A DNA stretch of 5,474 nt from Butyricicoccus_A sp963620595. GTDB lineage: Bacteria; Bacillota; Clostridia; Oscillospirales; Butyricicoccaceae. This document shows, one piece after another, positions 1-5,474 of this stretch. Made by a program: the position numbers and the translations under genes. The stretch spans positions 1 to 5,474 of the forward strand of contig CAVFAY010000056.1 in the NCBI GenBank assembly GCA_963620595.1, given 5' to 3'. The notes under the pieces are model-generated. The model had not been told where the DNA came from and searched no databases. It was given only the letters and a program-made list of their open reading frames with translations. Each line of letters starts with the position of its first letter. Positions within the stretch are counted from its first letter, which is position 1.

Positions 1-29
1 AATATATAGAGTTTTTTTGCTTTTGTCAA
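1..29 (-). promoter_or_regulatory. Consensus sigma-A promoter reading left, out of the window
   Basis: On the minus strand a perfect -35 box TTGACA (24-29) is followed by exactly 17 bp and then TATATT (1-6), one base from the consensus -10. The spacer is A-rich. The transcript would start beyond the left edge, so the gene it serves is not visible. A perfect palindrome at 35-52 sits 5 bp upstream of the -35 box. Promoter strength and gene identity are inferred. Confidence 0.7.
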
Positions 30-34
30 TATTA

Positions 35-52
35 ACTGGTTATATAACCAGT
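35..52. promoter_or_regulatory. 18-bp perfect palindrome, probable operator
   Basis: ACTGGTTATATAACCAGT is a perfect 18-bp palindrome, typical of a site for a dimeric DNA-binding protein. It lies just upstream of the -35 box of the leftward promoter, where an activator often binds, though repression is also possible. Its right arm with one flanking base, ATAACCAGTA (44-53), recurs exactly at 1947-1956 between the aldehyde dehydrogenase and the MocR regulator. That makes the MocR protein the first candidate to bind here, which is inference. Confidence 0.6.
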
Positions 53-101
53 ACAGTAAATAATAAATAAGCAGCTATATCACACAGAATAATTTATTTA
101 T

Positions 102-209
102 ATGCAAAGCGAAGGAATGAGGTATAGCGATGGCTATGATGATTGTCGGCAATACCAGCAGATGAATAAGGCAGGTGACATAGCCAGAGCGTGTTTGAAA
201 ATGCTCTGA
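102..209 (+). CDS. Possible small protein of 35 residues (doubtful)
   Basis: An open frame runs from ATG at 102 to TGA at 207-209, with an in-frame stop at 90-92, so it is self-contained. The product is polar and probably helical, including YSDGYDDCRQYQQMNKAGDI, with two cysteines. A second in-frame ATG lies at 117. In favour: it looks more protein-like than the opposite strand, and it ends 8 bases before a long hairpin with a T-run on the same strand, as a short gene with a terminator would. Against: there is no Shine-Dalgarno at a proper distance (GAAGGA abuts the ATG at 117), its 3' end overlaps the first hairpin, and the length is within chance. I do not recognise the family. It could also be a remnant of a longer gene. 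Confidence 0.25.
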   Translation: MQSEGMRYSDGYDDCRQYQQMNKAGDIARACLKML

Positions 210-217
210 TTCACCTG
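172..217. repeat. Nested inverted repeat (hairpin 1)
   Basis: The outer arms CAGGTGA (172-178) and TCACCTG (211-217) are perfectly complementary. Inside them CAGAGC (185-190) pairs with GCTCTG (203-208) around a 12-nt loop. The two stems can form one interrupted hairpin on either strand. It directly abuts the longer hairpin starting at 218, so 172-311 is an almost continuous structured block. No T-run follows it on the plus strand. Confidence 0.6.
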
Positions 218-311
218 AAAAGCACCCAGAATTTAATAATTTCCCGAAAATCTCATTATCAGACTGATGCAATGAGATTCCAGGAAACTATTAAATTCTG
301 GATGCTTTTTT
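218..311 (+). terminator. Very long hairpin with T-run, probable bidirectional terminator or structured element
   Basis: Bases 222-257 and 271-305 pair almost throughout. GCACCCAGAATTTAATAATT on the left matches its reverse complement on the right with two mismatches, and AATCTCATT pairs perfectly with AATGAGATT further in. The tip ATCAGACTGAT can close by four more pairs. On the plus strand the stem is followed by TTTTTT (306-311), and on the minus strand by TTTT. It could terminate the aldehyde dehydrogenase transcript, whose stop is about 73 nt away, and anything read from the left. The stem is far longer than ordinary intrinsic terminators, so a MITE-like element or small RNA is an alternative. 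Confidence 0.65.
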
Positions 312-316
312 ATTAT

Positions 317-354
317 TGCTATTTTGACTATTTTACTATTTTGATTATTTTACT
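317..354. repeat. AT-rich short quasi-tandem repeat
   Basis: Consecutive units TATTTTGAC, TATTTTACT, ATTTTGATT and ATTTTACTG lie between the long hairpin and the aldehyde dehydrogenase stop. A further copy of the GACTATTTTG pattern overlaps the end of that gene (about 383-392). In the aldehyde dehydrogenase mRNA this would be an A-rich, poorly structured 3' untranslated stretch. It may be simple low-complexity drift. Confidence 0.4.
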
Positions 355-384
355 GAAGAAGATTCCGAGGTACTCTCTTATTGA

Positions 385-1875
385 CTATTTTGCAGGATAG
401 AATCCACTCGGTGCATCATTTAAGTTAATCATAATGTTCTTTGTCTGACTATAAGCATCCAGAATCGCTCTATCATTTTCACGACCGATACCAGACTGTT
501 TATAACCACCAAATGGTGCTCCTTCTGGAATCTGATTATATGTATTAACCCACATACGTCCTGTTTCGATACTTCTTGCTACACGGAATGCACGATGAAG
601 ATCTTTTGTCCATACAGCGCCACCAAGTCCATAATCAGACTGATTTGCCAGAGCAATGACTTCTTCTTCTGTTTTGAACTTAATAACAACAGCAACTGGT
701 CCAAAAATTTCTTCCTGTGCTACACGCATATCATTAGTAACATCTGTAAGTAATGTTGGCTGAACAAAACATCCTTTGTCGCAACCATTTTCTGTATAAT
801 AATCACCACCACATGCGACTGTAGCACCTTCTTCCTTTGCAATCTGTACATAGGACAAAATCTTCTCAGCCTGCCCTTTGTTAATCTGCGATCCCATCTG
901 TGTTTCTGGATCTAATGGATCTCCAACATTAACTTTCTTAAATGCATCTGTCAGTTCTTCAACAAATTTATCGTATATATCTTCCTGTACAAATACTCTG
1001 GAACCCGCACAGCAAACCTGCCCCTGATTGAAGAGGATACCAAGCTGTACTCCATCAAGAGCGGCCTCCCAATTACAGTCTTCAAAAATGATATTGGCAC
1101 TTTTTCCACCAAGTTCCAGTGTTGCCGGAATCAACTTATTTGCAGCTGCGATGGCAATACCTTTGCCAATTTCAGTAGAACCTGTAAACGCAAGTTTGCA
1201 TAAATCCGGGTGATCTTGCAGATATTGTCCTGATTTACTTCCAGAACCTGTAACAAGATTTAATACTCCTGCCGGGAGCAGATCCTGAATCAGTTCCGTG
1301 AAAACAAGCATACTTAAAGAGGTAGTAGATGATGGTTTAAATACGATACAATCTCCAGCAGCAATTGCAGGTGCCAGCTTCCATGCTGCCATCAAAAATG
1401 GGAAGTTCCACGGAACGATCTGTCCAACAACTCCAATCGGCTCTCGAAGAACCAGACTCATCATTCCACCATCAAGAATAGATGCTGTCCCTTCGTCTGT
1501 ACGAATCAAGCTGGCATAATAACGAAAATGGCGAACAGAATATGGAACATCTATCGTCATTGTTTCACGGATTGGCTTTCCATTATCCATTGTTTCAACC
1601 TTTGCCAGCCATTCTTTATTTTCTTCAATACGGTCTGCAATCTTATCAAGGATTTCCGCACGTTCTTCCTTTGTTGTCTTTTTCCATTCCGGAAAAGCTT
1701 TCCATGCTGCTGCAACAGCCGCATCAACATCTTCTTTTGTTGCCTGTGCACATTGAGCCAGGGGCTCTCCGTTTGCAGGGTTTGTACTGGTATATACAGC
1801 ATTATCTGATGCCGGCTGCCATTCTCCCCCGATATATAAGCCATATGTTTCTTTTAATTGATTATTACAAGCCAT
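385..1875 (-). CDS. NAD(P)-dependent aldehyde dehydrogenase
   Basis: A complete 496-residue cytosolic aldehyde dehydrogenase, the usual family length, which oxidises an aldehyde to its carboxylic acid using NAD+ or NADP+. Visible motifs in order are the oxyanion Asn in PWNFPF (N157), the cofactor Lys in FKPSS (K180), the nucleotide loop FTGSTEIGKG (230-239), the general base Glu in LELGGK (E254), the nucleophile Cys in NQGQVCCAGSR (C288) and the ribose-binding Glu in EEIFGPV (E389). All catalytic residues are intact. The position that is Glu195 in human ALDH2 is Ser183 here, which could relax the preference for NAD+. The overall pattern and the GFYPAK-type tail recall the acetaldehyde (AldB/ExaC-like) branch, but the substrate cannot be read from sequence, and aminoaldehydes or semialdehydes are possible given the MocR neighbour. 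The ATG start is fixed by AAGGAGGT 7 nt upstream (1883-1890). It is divergent from the regulator at 1982, its likely controller. Confidence 0.95.
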   Translation of the reverse strand: MACNNQLKETYGLYIGGEWQPASDNAVYTSTNPANGEPLAQCAQATKEDVDAAVAAAWKAFPEWKKTTKEERAEILDKIADRIEENKEWLAKVETMDNGKPIRETMTIDVPYSVRHFRYYASLIRTDEGTASILDGGMMSLVLREPIGVVGQIVPWNFPFLMAAWKLAPAIAAGDCIVFKPSSTTSLSMLVFTELIQDLLPAGVLNLVTGSGSKSGQYLQDHPDLCKLAFTGSTEIGKGIAIAAANKLIPATLELGGKSANIIFEDCNWEAALDGVQLGILFNQGQVCCAGSRVFVQEDIYDKFVEELTDAFKKVNVGDPLDPETQMGSQINKGQAEKILSYVQIAKEEGATVACGGDYYTENGCDKGCFVQPTLLTDVTNDMRVAQEEIFGPVAVVIKFKTEEEVIALANQSDYGLGGAVWTKDLHRAFRVARSIETGRMWVNTYNQIPEGAPFGGYKQSGIGRENDRAILDAYSQTKNIMINLNDAPSGFYPAK

Positions 1876-1981
1876 AATGTGTACCTCCTTGTTGTATGCT
1901 TTACTTTTGCCTGTCGTTATATTACAATATAAACTGATACCTTAAAATAACCAGTAAAATGTTTTTATAGGAGACCAGATT
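1876..1981. promoter_or_regulatory. Divergent control region between aldehyde dehydrogenase and MocR regulator
   Basis: This 106-bp gap must hold both promoters. Rightward, TTTACT (1900-1905), 17 bp and TACAAT (1923-1928) make a plausible sigma-A promoter. Leftward, TATATT (1926-1931) could be a -10, but the hexamer 17 bp upstream is the poor CTGGTT, as expected of an activator-dependent promoter. That weak -35 lies within the candidate site ATAACCAGTA (1947-1956). ACTGAT at 1933-1938 and ACCAGT at 1950-1955 form an imperfect inverted pair, and GATACC at 1936-1941 resembles the direct-repeat elements of GabR sites. A dyad, TTATATT-AC-AATATAA (1917-1932), overlaps both -10 boxes. Operator assignments are inference. 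Confidence 0.5.
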
Positions 1982-3382
1982 ATGTTAGTTTATGATTTAA
2001 CAGCAAGAGGAAGTATGTCTAAATATGAATATTTGTATCAATGCTTAAAAAGAGATATTTTGACTGGAAAATTATCAGAAGGACAGAAAATGCCCTCAAA
2101 ACGCCGTCTTTCTGAAGCCAATGGAATCAGCGTTCGAACTGTAATGAATGCATATGACCAGCTTTTGATAGAAGGATATCTGGAATCTAAGGAACGAAGC
2201 GGTTATTATGTGGTATCTGATTTTGATTCACCATTAAGATACCAGAAAGTAGAAATCCCTATAGCTACTCCCGAACAGGAAGAGGACTGGATTGTGGATT
2301 TTACAGCAAATACTACTGTATATGAAAAGTTCCCTTTTTCCATGTGGACAAAAGTTATGCGTCAGGTACTCGGGGATTATAATCTTCATCTGATGAAGCG
2401 AGGACAATTTCTCGGATGTCCGGAGCTTCGTTATGAGATTGCAAAATATCTGTATTCTAAGCGAGGGATTATCGTTTCTCCTGACTGTATTGTCATTGGA
2501 ACAGGAATAGAATATCTGTATTCTAAACTAATTGGATTACTTCCTGCTAATGCAGTATATGCGATAGAGAATCCCGGCTATCGTAAAATCCGTCAGATTT
2601 ACGAAGATCTGGGTGTAAAATGGACATGGACTTCTATGAATAAAAATGGAATTCATATGGGAAGCCTGCGGCAAAGTGGTGCAACAGTAGTTCATACTTC
2701 GCCAGAACATCACTATCCTCTTGGAACAGTAATGTCTGCCAAGCGCCGTCAGGAGCTTCTCAAATGGCTGGAAGAATCTGGAGATCATTATATTATAGAG
2801 GATGATTACGATTGTGAATTCCGCTATAGCGGTCATGCTATTCCTGCATTATATGGTTTGGACAAAAGCCATCAGATTATTTACATGAACACTTTCAGTA
2901 AAACTTTAAGTCCCGGAATCCGTATCAGCTATATGGTTTTGCCGCCCCAATTAATAAAACAATACATTGATTCTGCCAACTTTTTTTCCAATACATCTTC
3001 TAATTTGGAACAATATACATTGGCCGCATTTTTGCATGGCGGATATTTTGACCGCCACCTTACTCGCATGCGGCGCTATTATTTAAATCAGGGTGAAATG
3101 TTAAAAAATGCTCTTTTGATGACTCCGTCCATTCCAGCAAAAGAAATTCTTGGTATGGAAACAGGAACTCACCTTCTGGTAAAACTAAATACAAAGCTTT
3201 CTGATAAAGAGATCAAGCTTCGAGCAAGAATGAAAGGAATTAATCTATGTTGCCTCTCTGAATTTTGCATTGGAGAAAAAGAACTTTACCACCATATTCT
3301 GGTACTTAACTATTCAAGCTTACATAAAGACCGTATGCTGGAGGTTGTCAGAACTCTTGGAGAGATTTTTCCCAAACAGTAG
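1982..3382 (+). CDS. MocR/GabR-type PLP-dependent transcriptional regulator
   Basis: A complete 466-residue fusion of a GntR-type winged helix (about residues 12-78, with PSKRRLSEANGISVRTVMNA forming the helix-turn-helix) to a class I aminotransferase-like domain (about 105-466). In this family the large domain usually binds pyridoxal phosphate and an amine or amino acid effector and does not catalyse transamination. The PLP lysine is K307 in NTFSKTLSPG. The ring-nitrogen Asp is D274 with Y276 in EDDYDCEF, and Y200 lies in ENPGY. Their spacings match GabR (K312, D279, Y281, Y205). The position matching GabR Arg207 is Lys202, so the effector may not be GABA. The usual RIGY after the lysine is RISY. 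The ATG is supported by AGGAGA 7 nt upstream, and the N-terminus MLVYDLTARGS is typical of clostridial members. Its divergent position points to control of the aldehyde dehydrogenase and of itself, possibly also of the promoter at the left edge. Confidence 0.93.
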   Translation: MLVYDLTARGSMSKYEYLYQCLKRDILTGKLSEGQKMPSKRRLSEANGISVRTVMNAYDQLLIEGYLESKERSGYYVVSDFDSPLRYQKVEIPIATPEQEEDWIVDFTANTTVYEKFPFSMWTKVMRQVLGDYNLHLMKRGQFLGCPELRYEIAKYLYSKRGIIVSPDCIVIGTGIEYLYSKLIGLLPANAVYAIENPGYRKIRQIYEDLGVKWTWTSMNKNGIHMGSLRQSGATVVHTSPEHHYPLGTVMSAKRRQELLKWLEESGDHYIIEDDYDCEFRYSGHAIPALYGLDKSHQIIYMNTFSKTLSPGIRISYMVLPPQLIKQYIDSANFFSNTSSNLEQYTLAAFLHGGYFDRHLTRMRRYYLNQGEMLKNALLMTPSIPAKEILGMETGTHLLVKLNTKLSDKEIKLRARMKGINLCCLSEFCIGEKELYHHILVLNYSSLHKDRMLEVVRTLGEIFPKQ

Positions 3383-3422
3383 ATTAACATACACCTGCAA
3401 TATAAAAGAAAATATTATAATA

Positions 3423-3566
3423 ATCTATAAATGAGTAAATTTAAAATGTTGTACAACTATGTCCGCATTACAAAGACATACTGTACTTGATCGGTCTGAA
3501 TGTGTTTAGACTACAAACAAGAAGAACCTATTTTTGTGCATTTTCTGTATTTGCTCATTTATAGAT
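3423..3566. repeat. 144-bp element bounded by 18-bp inverted repeats
   Basis: The left arm ATCTATAAATGAGTAAAT (3423-3440) and right arm ATTTGCTCATTTATAGAT (3549-3566) are complementary at 17 of 18 positions, and the exception is a G-U pair in RNA. The 108-nt interior contains the perfect palindrome GTTGTACAAC and a small hairpin at 3494-3511 (GTCTGAA/TTTAGAC). There is no convincing ORF. It fills most of the gap between two convergent genes, and its right arm ends 13 bp beyond the yitT-family stop. It could be a MITE-like mobile element, a structured RNA, or a long-range stem limiting convergent transcription. AT-rich flanks hide any target duplication. Neither arm is followed by a good T-run. 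Confidence 0.5.
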
Positions 3567-3579
3567 AATAATTATATAT

Positions 3580-4419
3580 TTACCTTAAAATTTCATCAAC
3601 TGTTGACACCGTACTAAATGTTCCTTTGTTCTCAGAAATAATTGTTTTTATCCTTTGCAGTTCAAAATAATTAACATAACAAATCAATGTTTTGTTCTCA
3701 CCGGCAATCACCCCTGCCGAATTAATAATTGTACATGTTTTATTAAGTTCTTCTTTTATTTGTCGGATAATTACATCTGGATTCTTTGTAATAATTGTAA
3801 CTTGCTTAATTGCATCGAAATGATCGGTAAAATGATCAATAATGGCGGTAGCAATAACATATACTAGAAAACTAAGCATAGCAGAATCACGATTAATTAA
3901 AATAAAAACTGCAATATATACGATAATATTAAATCCTATCAATATATTAGAAATACTATAATCCTTTCCCGTCTTATTATAAATTTTATTTACAATAATA
4001 TTGGCAAAAATTTCCGATCCATCTATACATCCTCCATTCCTGAGAATCAATGAAAGTCCAATTCCCAGAATCGCTCCTCCAAATGCTACTGCCAGAAAAT
4101 GCTCTGTATTCAATTCAAATGGGATTTTTTCAAAATAAGCAAGACCAAATGTGTAAACAGCAAACCCAACAAAGACTTTTATAAAGAAATTTTTTCCTAA
4201 AAAGAAAATACCTGCTAATAAGAATGGAAGAAAAACAAGAAAAACACATAGTGAAAGATTATAACCGGTAAGTTTACTAATAATAATAGCAATTCCTGCT
4301 GTTCCATAATCAATTGCATCATTGGGAAGCAAAATACATGCAACAGAAAAGCTTGACAGAATTGCACCGAGTATAATGGCAAGATATGATATTATCAGTT
4401 TAATCTTCTTTTTATTCAA
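3580..4419 (-). CDS. YitT family membrane protein (DUF161/DUF2179)
   Basis: A 279-residue protein close to the usual YitT length. The N-terminal two thirds hold about six hydrophobic segments (roughly residues 8-31, 38-50, 55-75, 78-97, 107-126, 155-176 and 179-198, two of them short). The glycine-rich RNGGCIDGSEIFANI (127-141) corresponds to the conserved family loop (commonly SGG.TGG.D). The C-terminal part (about 205-279) fits the soluble DUF2179 domain. It sits in the cytoplasmic membrane. The family is widespread in Firmicutes and its transport or sensing role is not firmly established, so I assign none. The start is TTG (4417-4419), chosen because GAGGAG lies 8 nt upstream and the nearest ATG is out of frame. 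I see no clear promoter in the 90 bp before it. It reads in the same direction as the tRNA cluster, behind that cluster's terminator. Confidence 0.9.
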   Translation of the reverse strand: MNKKKIKLIISYLAIILGAILSSFSVACILLPNDAIDYGTAGIAIIISKLTGYNLSLCVFLVFLPFLLAGIFFLGKNFFIKVFVGFAVYTFGLAYFEKIPFELNTEHFLAVAFGGAILGIGLSLILRNGGCIDGSEIFANIIVNKIYNKTGKDYSISNILIGFNIIVYIAVFILINRDSAMLSFLVYVIATAIIDHFTDHFDAIKQVTIITKNPDVIIRQIKEELNKTCTIINSAGVIAGENKTLICYVNYFELQRIKTIISENKGTFSTVSTVDEILR

Positions 4420-4427
4420 TAAATCTT

Positions 4428-4433
4428 CTCCTC
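4428..4433 (-). promoter_or_regulatory. Ribosome binding site fixing a TTG start
   Basis: GAGGAG on the minus strand is 8 nt from the TTG at 4419 and is the only good Shine-Dalgarno nearby. An ATG at 4435 overlaps it but opens a 7-codon frame (MRRRFIE) that ends with TAA at 4414-4412, inside the first codons of the membrane protein gene. The TTG start is therefore well supported, and the short overlapping frame may be incidental. Confidence 0.65.
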
Positions 4434-4510
4434 ATATTAATATACCGCAAATTGGGGTGTGCAGATTGCAGGAATGATTTTCAAATACACTCTGATATAA
4501 TCTAATATAA

Positions 4511-4550
4511 TAAACAAAAAGCCCTGGAAATACTAAATTTCCAAGGCTTT
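4511..4550 (-). terminator. Intrinsic terminator of the rRNA/tRNA block
   Basis: On the minus strand GCCTTGGAAAT pairs with ATTTCCAGGGC across a 5-nt loop (TTAGT), giving an 11-bp stem with one G-T pair (4521-4547). TTTTTGTTTA follows. It lies 9 nt beyond the 3' end of tRNA-Cys, ends the stable-RNA transcript, and insulates the membrane protein gene downstream. Confidence 0.9.
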
Positions 4551-4556
4551 ACTTAA

Positions 4557-4627
<71 letters not shown>

Positions 4628-4632
4628 ACAAG

Positions 4633-4704
4633 TGACTCCTACGGGATTTGAACCCATGTTACCGCCGTGAAAGGGCGGTGTCTTAACCACTTGACCAAGG
4701 AGCC
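4633..4704 (-). tRNA. tRNA-Glu (anticodon UUC)
   Basis: Acceptor GGCTCCT/AGGAGTC (one G-U pair), D stem GTC/GAC, anticodon stem CCGCC/GGCGG with loop CTTTCAC giving UUC, and T arm ATGGG-TTCAAAT-CCCGT. The discriminator is A. No CCA is encoded. It is 5 nt from tRNA-Cys and 3 nt from tRNA-Asn, so the three are clearly one transcript. Confidence 0.96.
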
Positions 4705-4707
4705 AGA

Positions 4708-4780
4708 CTCCCCGAGTAGGACTTGAACCTACGACAGCGCGGTTAACAGCCGCGTGCTCTACCGACTGAGCTATCGAGGA
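4708..4780 (-). tRNA. tRNA-Asn (anticodon GUU)
   Basis: Acceptor TCCTCGA/TCGGGGA (one G-U pair), D stem GCTC/GAGC, anticodon stem CGCGG/CCGCG with loop CTGTTAA giving GUU, and T arm GTAGG-TTCAAGT-CCTAC. The discriminator is G, as expected for Asn. CCA is not encoded. It is the first tRNA after the 23S gene, at the position where a 5S gene would normally lie. Confidence 0.96.
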
Positions 4781-4815
4781 ATATAATCAGGTGTCATACC
4801 CTGAAAACCACACAC

Positions 4816-4844
4816 ATTATACCATCTTTCTCTGAACTTTTCAA
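4816..4844 (-). promoter_or_regulatory. Promoter for the tRNA cluster
   Basis: On the minus strand TTGAAA (4839-4844, one base off consensus), exactly 17 bp and a perfect TATAAT (4816-4821) lie in the 90-bp spacer between 23S rRNA and tRNA-Asn. Transcription would begin near 4809, about 30 nt before the tRNA. The tRNAs can therefore be made independently of, or in addition to, readthrough from the rRNA operon. Confidence 0.75.
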
Positions 4845-4870
4845 GCATTTTTTATTCCAATAACTCTCTA

Positions 4871-5474
<604 letters not shown>

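Noticed and set aside
75..272. 65-codon minus-strand frame with a hydrophobic stretch
   Set aside because: It begins inside the long hairpin, has no ribosome binding site, and lies in structured and AT-rich DNA with no recognisable homology.
191..400. 69-codon plus-strand frame crossing the hairpin
   Set aside because: It runs through the hairpin, the low-complexity T-rich stretch and into the end of the aldehyde dehydrogenase; no start signal, and the composition follows the AT bias.
258..650. ATCAGACTGAT present both at the tip of the long hairpin and within the aldehyde dehydrogenase (about 633-643)
   Set aside because: The gene copy encodes part of the conserved QSDYG stretch, the flanks differ, and an 11-mer repeat on this scale is likely coincidence.
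1028..1877. Several plus- and minus-strand frames overlapping the aldehyde dehydrogenase
   Set aside because: They are shadows of a gene whose full family motifs are intact in its own frame.
1876..1981. Riboswitch or T-box leader upstream of the aldehyde dehydrogenase or MocR gene
   Set aside because: The leaders are too short after the promoters, and there is no conserved aptamer core or terminator hairpin.
2537..2836. 99-codon minus-strand frame within the MocR gene
   Set aside because: Antisense shadow of conserved regulator sequence, without start signals.
3655..3867. 70-codon plus-strand frame within the YitT-family gene
   Set aside because: Antisense shadow with AT-driven composition and no ribosome binding site.

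Overview
The window looks like a chromosomal segment from a low-GC Clostridia-type Firmicute, most likely near Lachnospiraceae. This rests on the AT-rich intergenic DNA, strong AGGAGG-type ribosome binding sites, the style of the MocR and YitT proteins and the 23S rRNA 3' sequence. The family assignment is my recognition of these sequences, not a database result.

Layout, left to right. (1) Bases 1-384 hold no securely identified gene. At the edge lies a fully consensus leftward sigma-A promoter (TTGACA, 17 bp, TATATT) that fires out of the window, with a perfect 18-bp palindrome just upstream of it. Next come a doubtful 35-codon rightward ORF, two adjacent nested hairpins (the second about 90 nt and nearly fully paired) and an AT-rich quasi-repeat. 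(2) An NAD(P)-dependent aldehyde dehydrogenase (385-1875, minus) and a MocR/GabR-type regulator (1982-3382, plus) are transcribed divergently from a 106-bp intergenic region. This is the classical arrangement of a PLP-binding regulator beside its target enzyme. The intergenic region carries a 10-mer, ATAACCAGTA, that also forms one arm and flank of the palindrome at the left edge, suggesting that one regulator may control both sites. (3) A 197-bp gap between convergent genes holds an 18-bp inverted repeat enclosing a roughly 108-nt interior, which could be a small mobile element or a structured RNA. (4) A YitT-family membrane protein (3580-4419, minus) starts at TTG. (5) A stable-RNA block on the minus strand holds the 3' end of 23S rRNA (from the right edge to about 4871), then tRNA-Asn, tRNA-Glu and tRNA-Cys and a strong intrinsic terminator. 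No 5S gene fits between the 23S rRNA and the tRNAs, and the tRNA cluster has its own near-consensus promoter.

Functionally, the aldehyde dehydrogenase and MocR pair forms a probable amine- or aldehyde-responsive metabolic unit. YitT and the RNA genes are neighbours with no evident functional link to it. I see no transposase, CRISPR array, phage gene or defence system. The parts least explained by standard annotation are the regulatory architecture at the left edge, the long hairpin, the inverted-repeat element and the 5S-less rRNA operon end.
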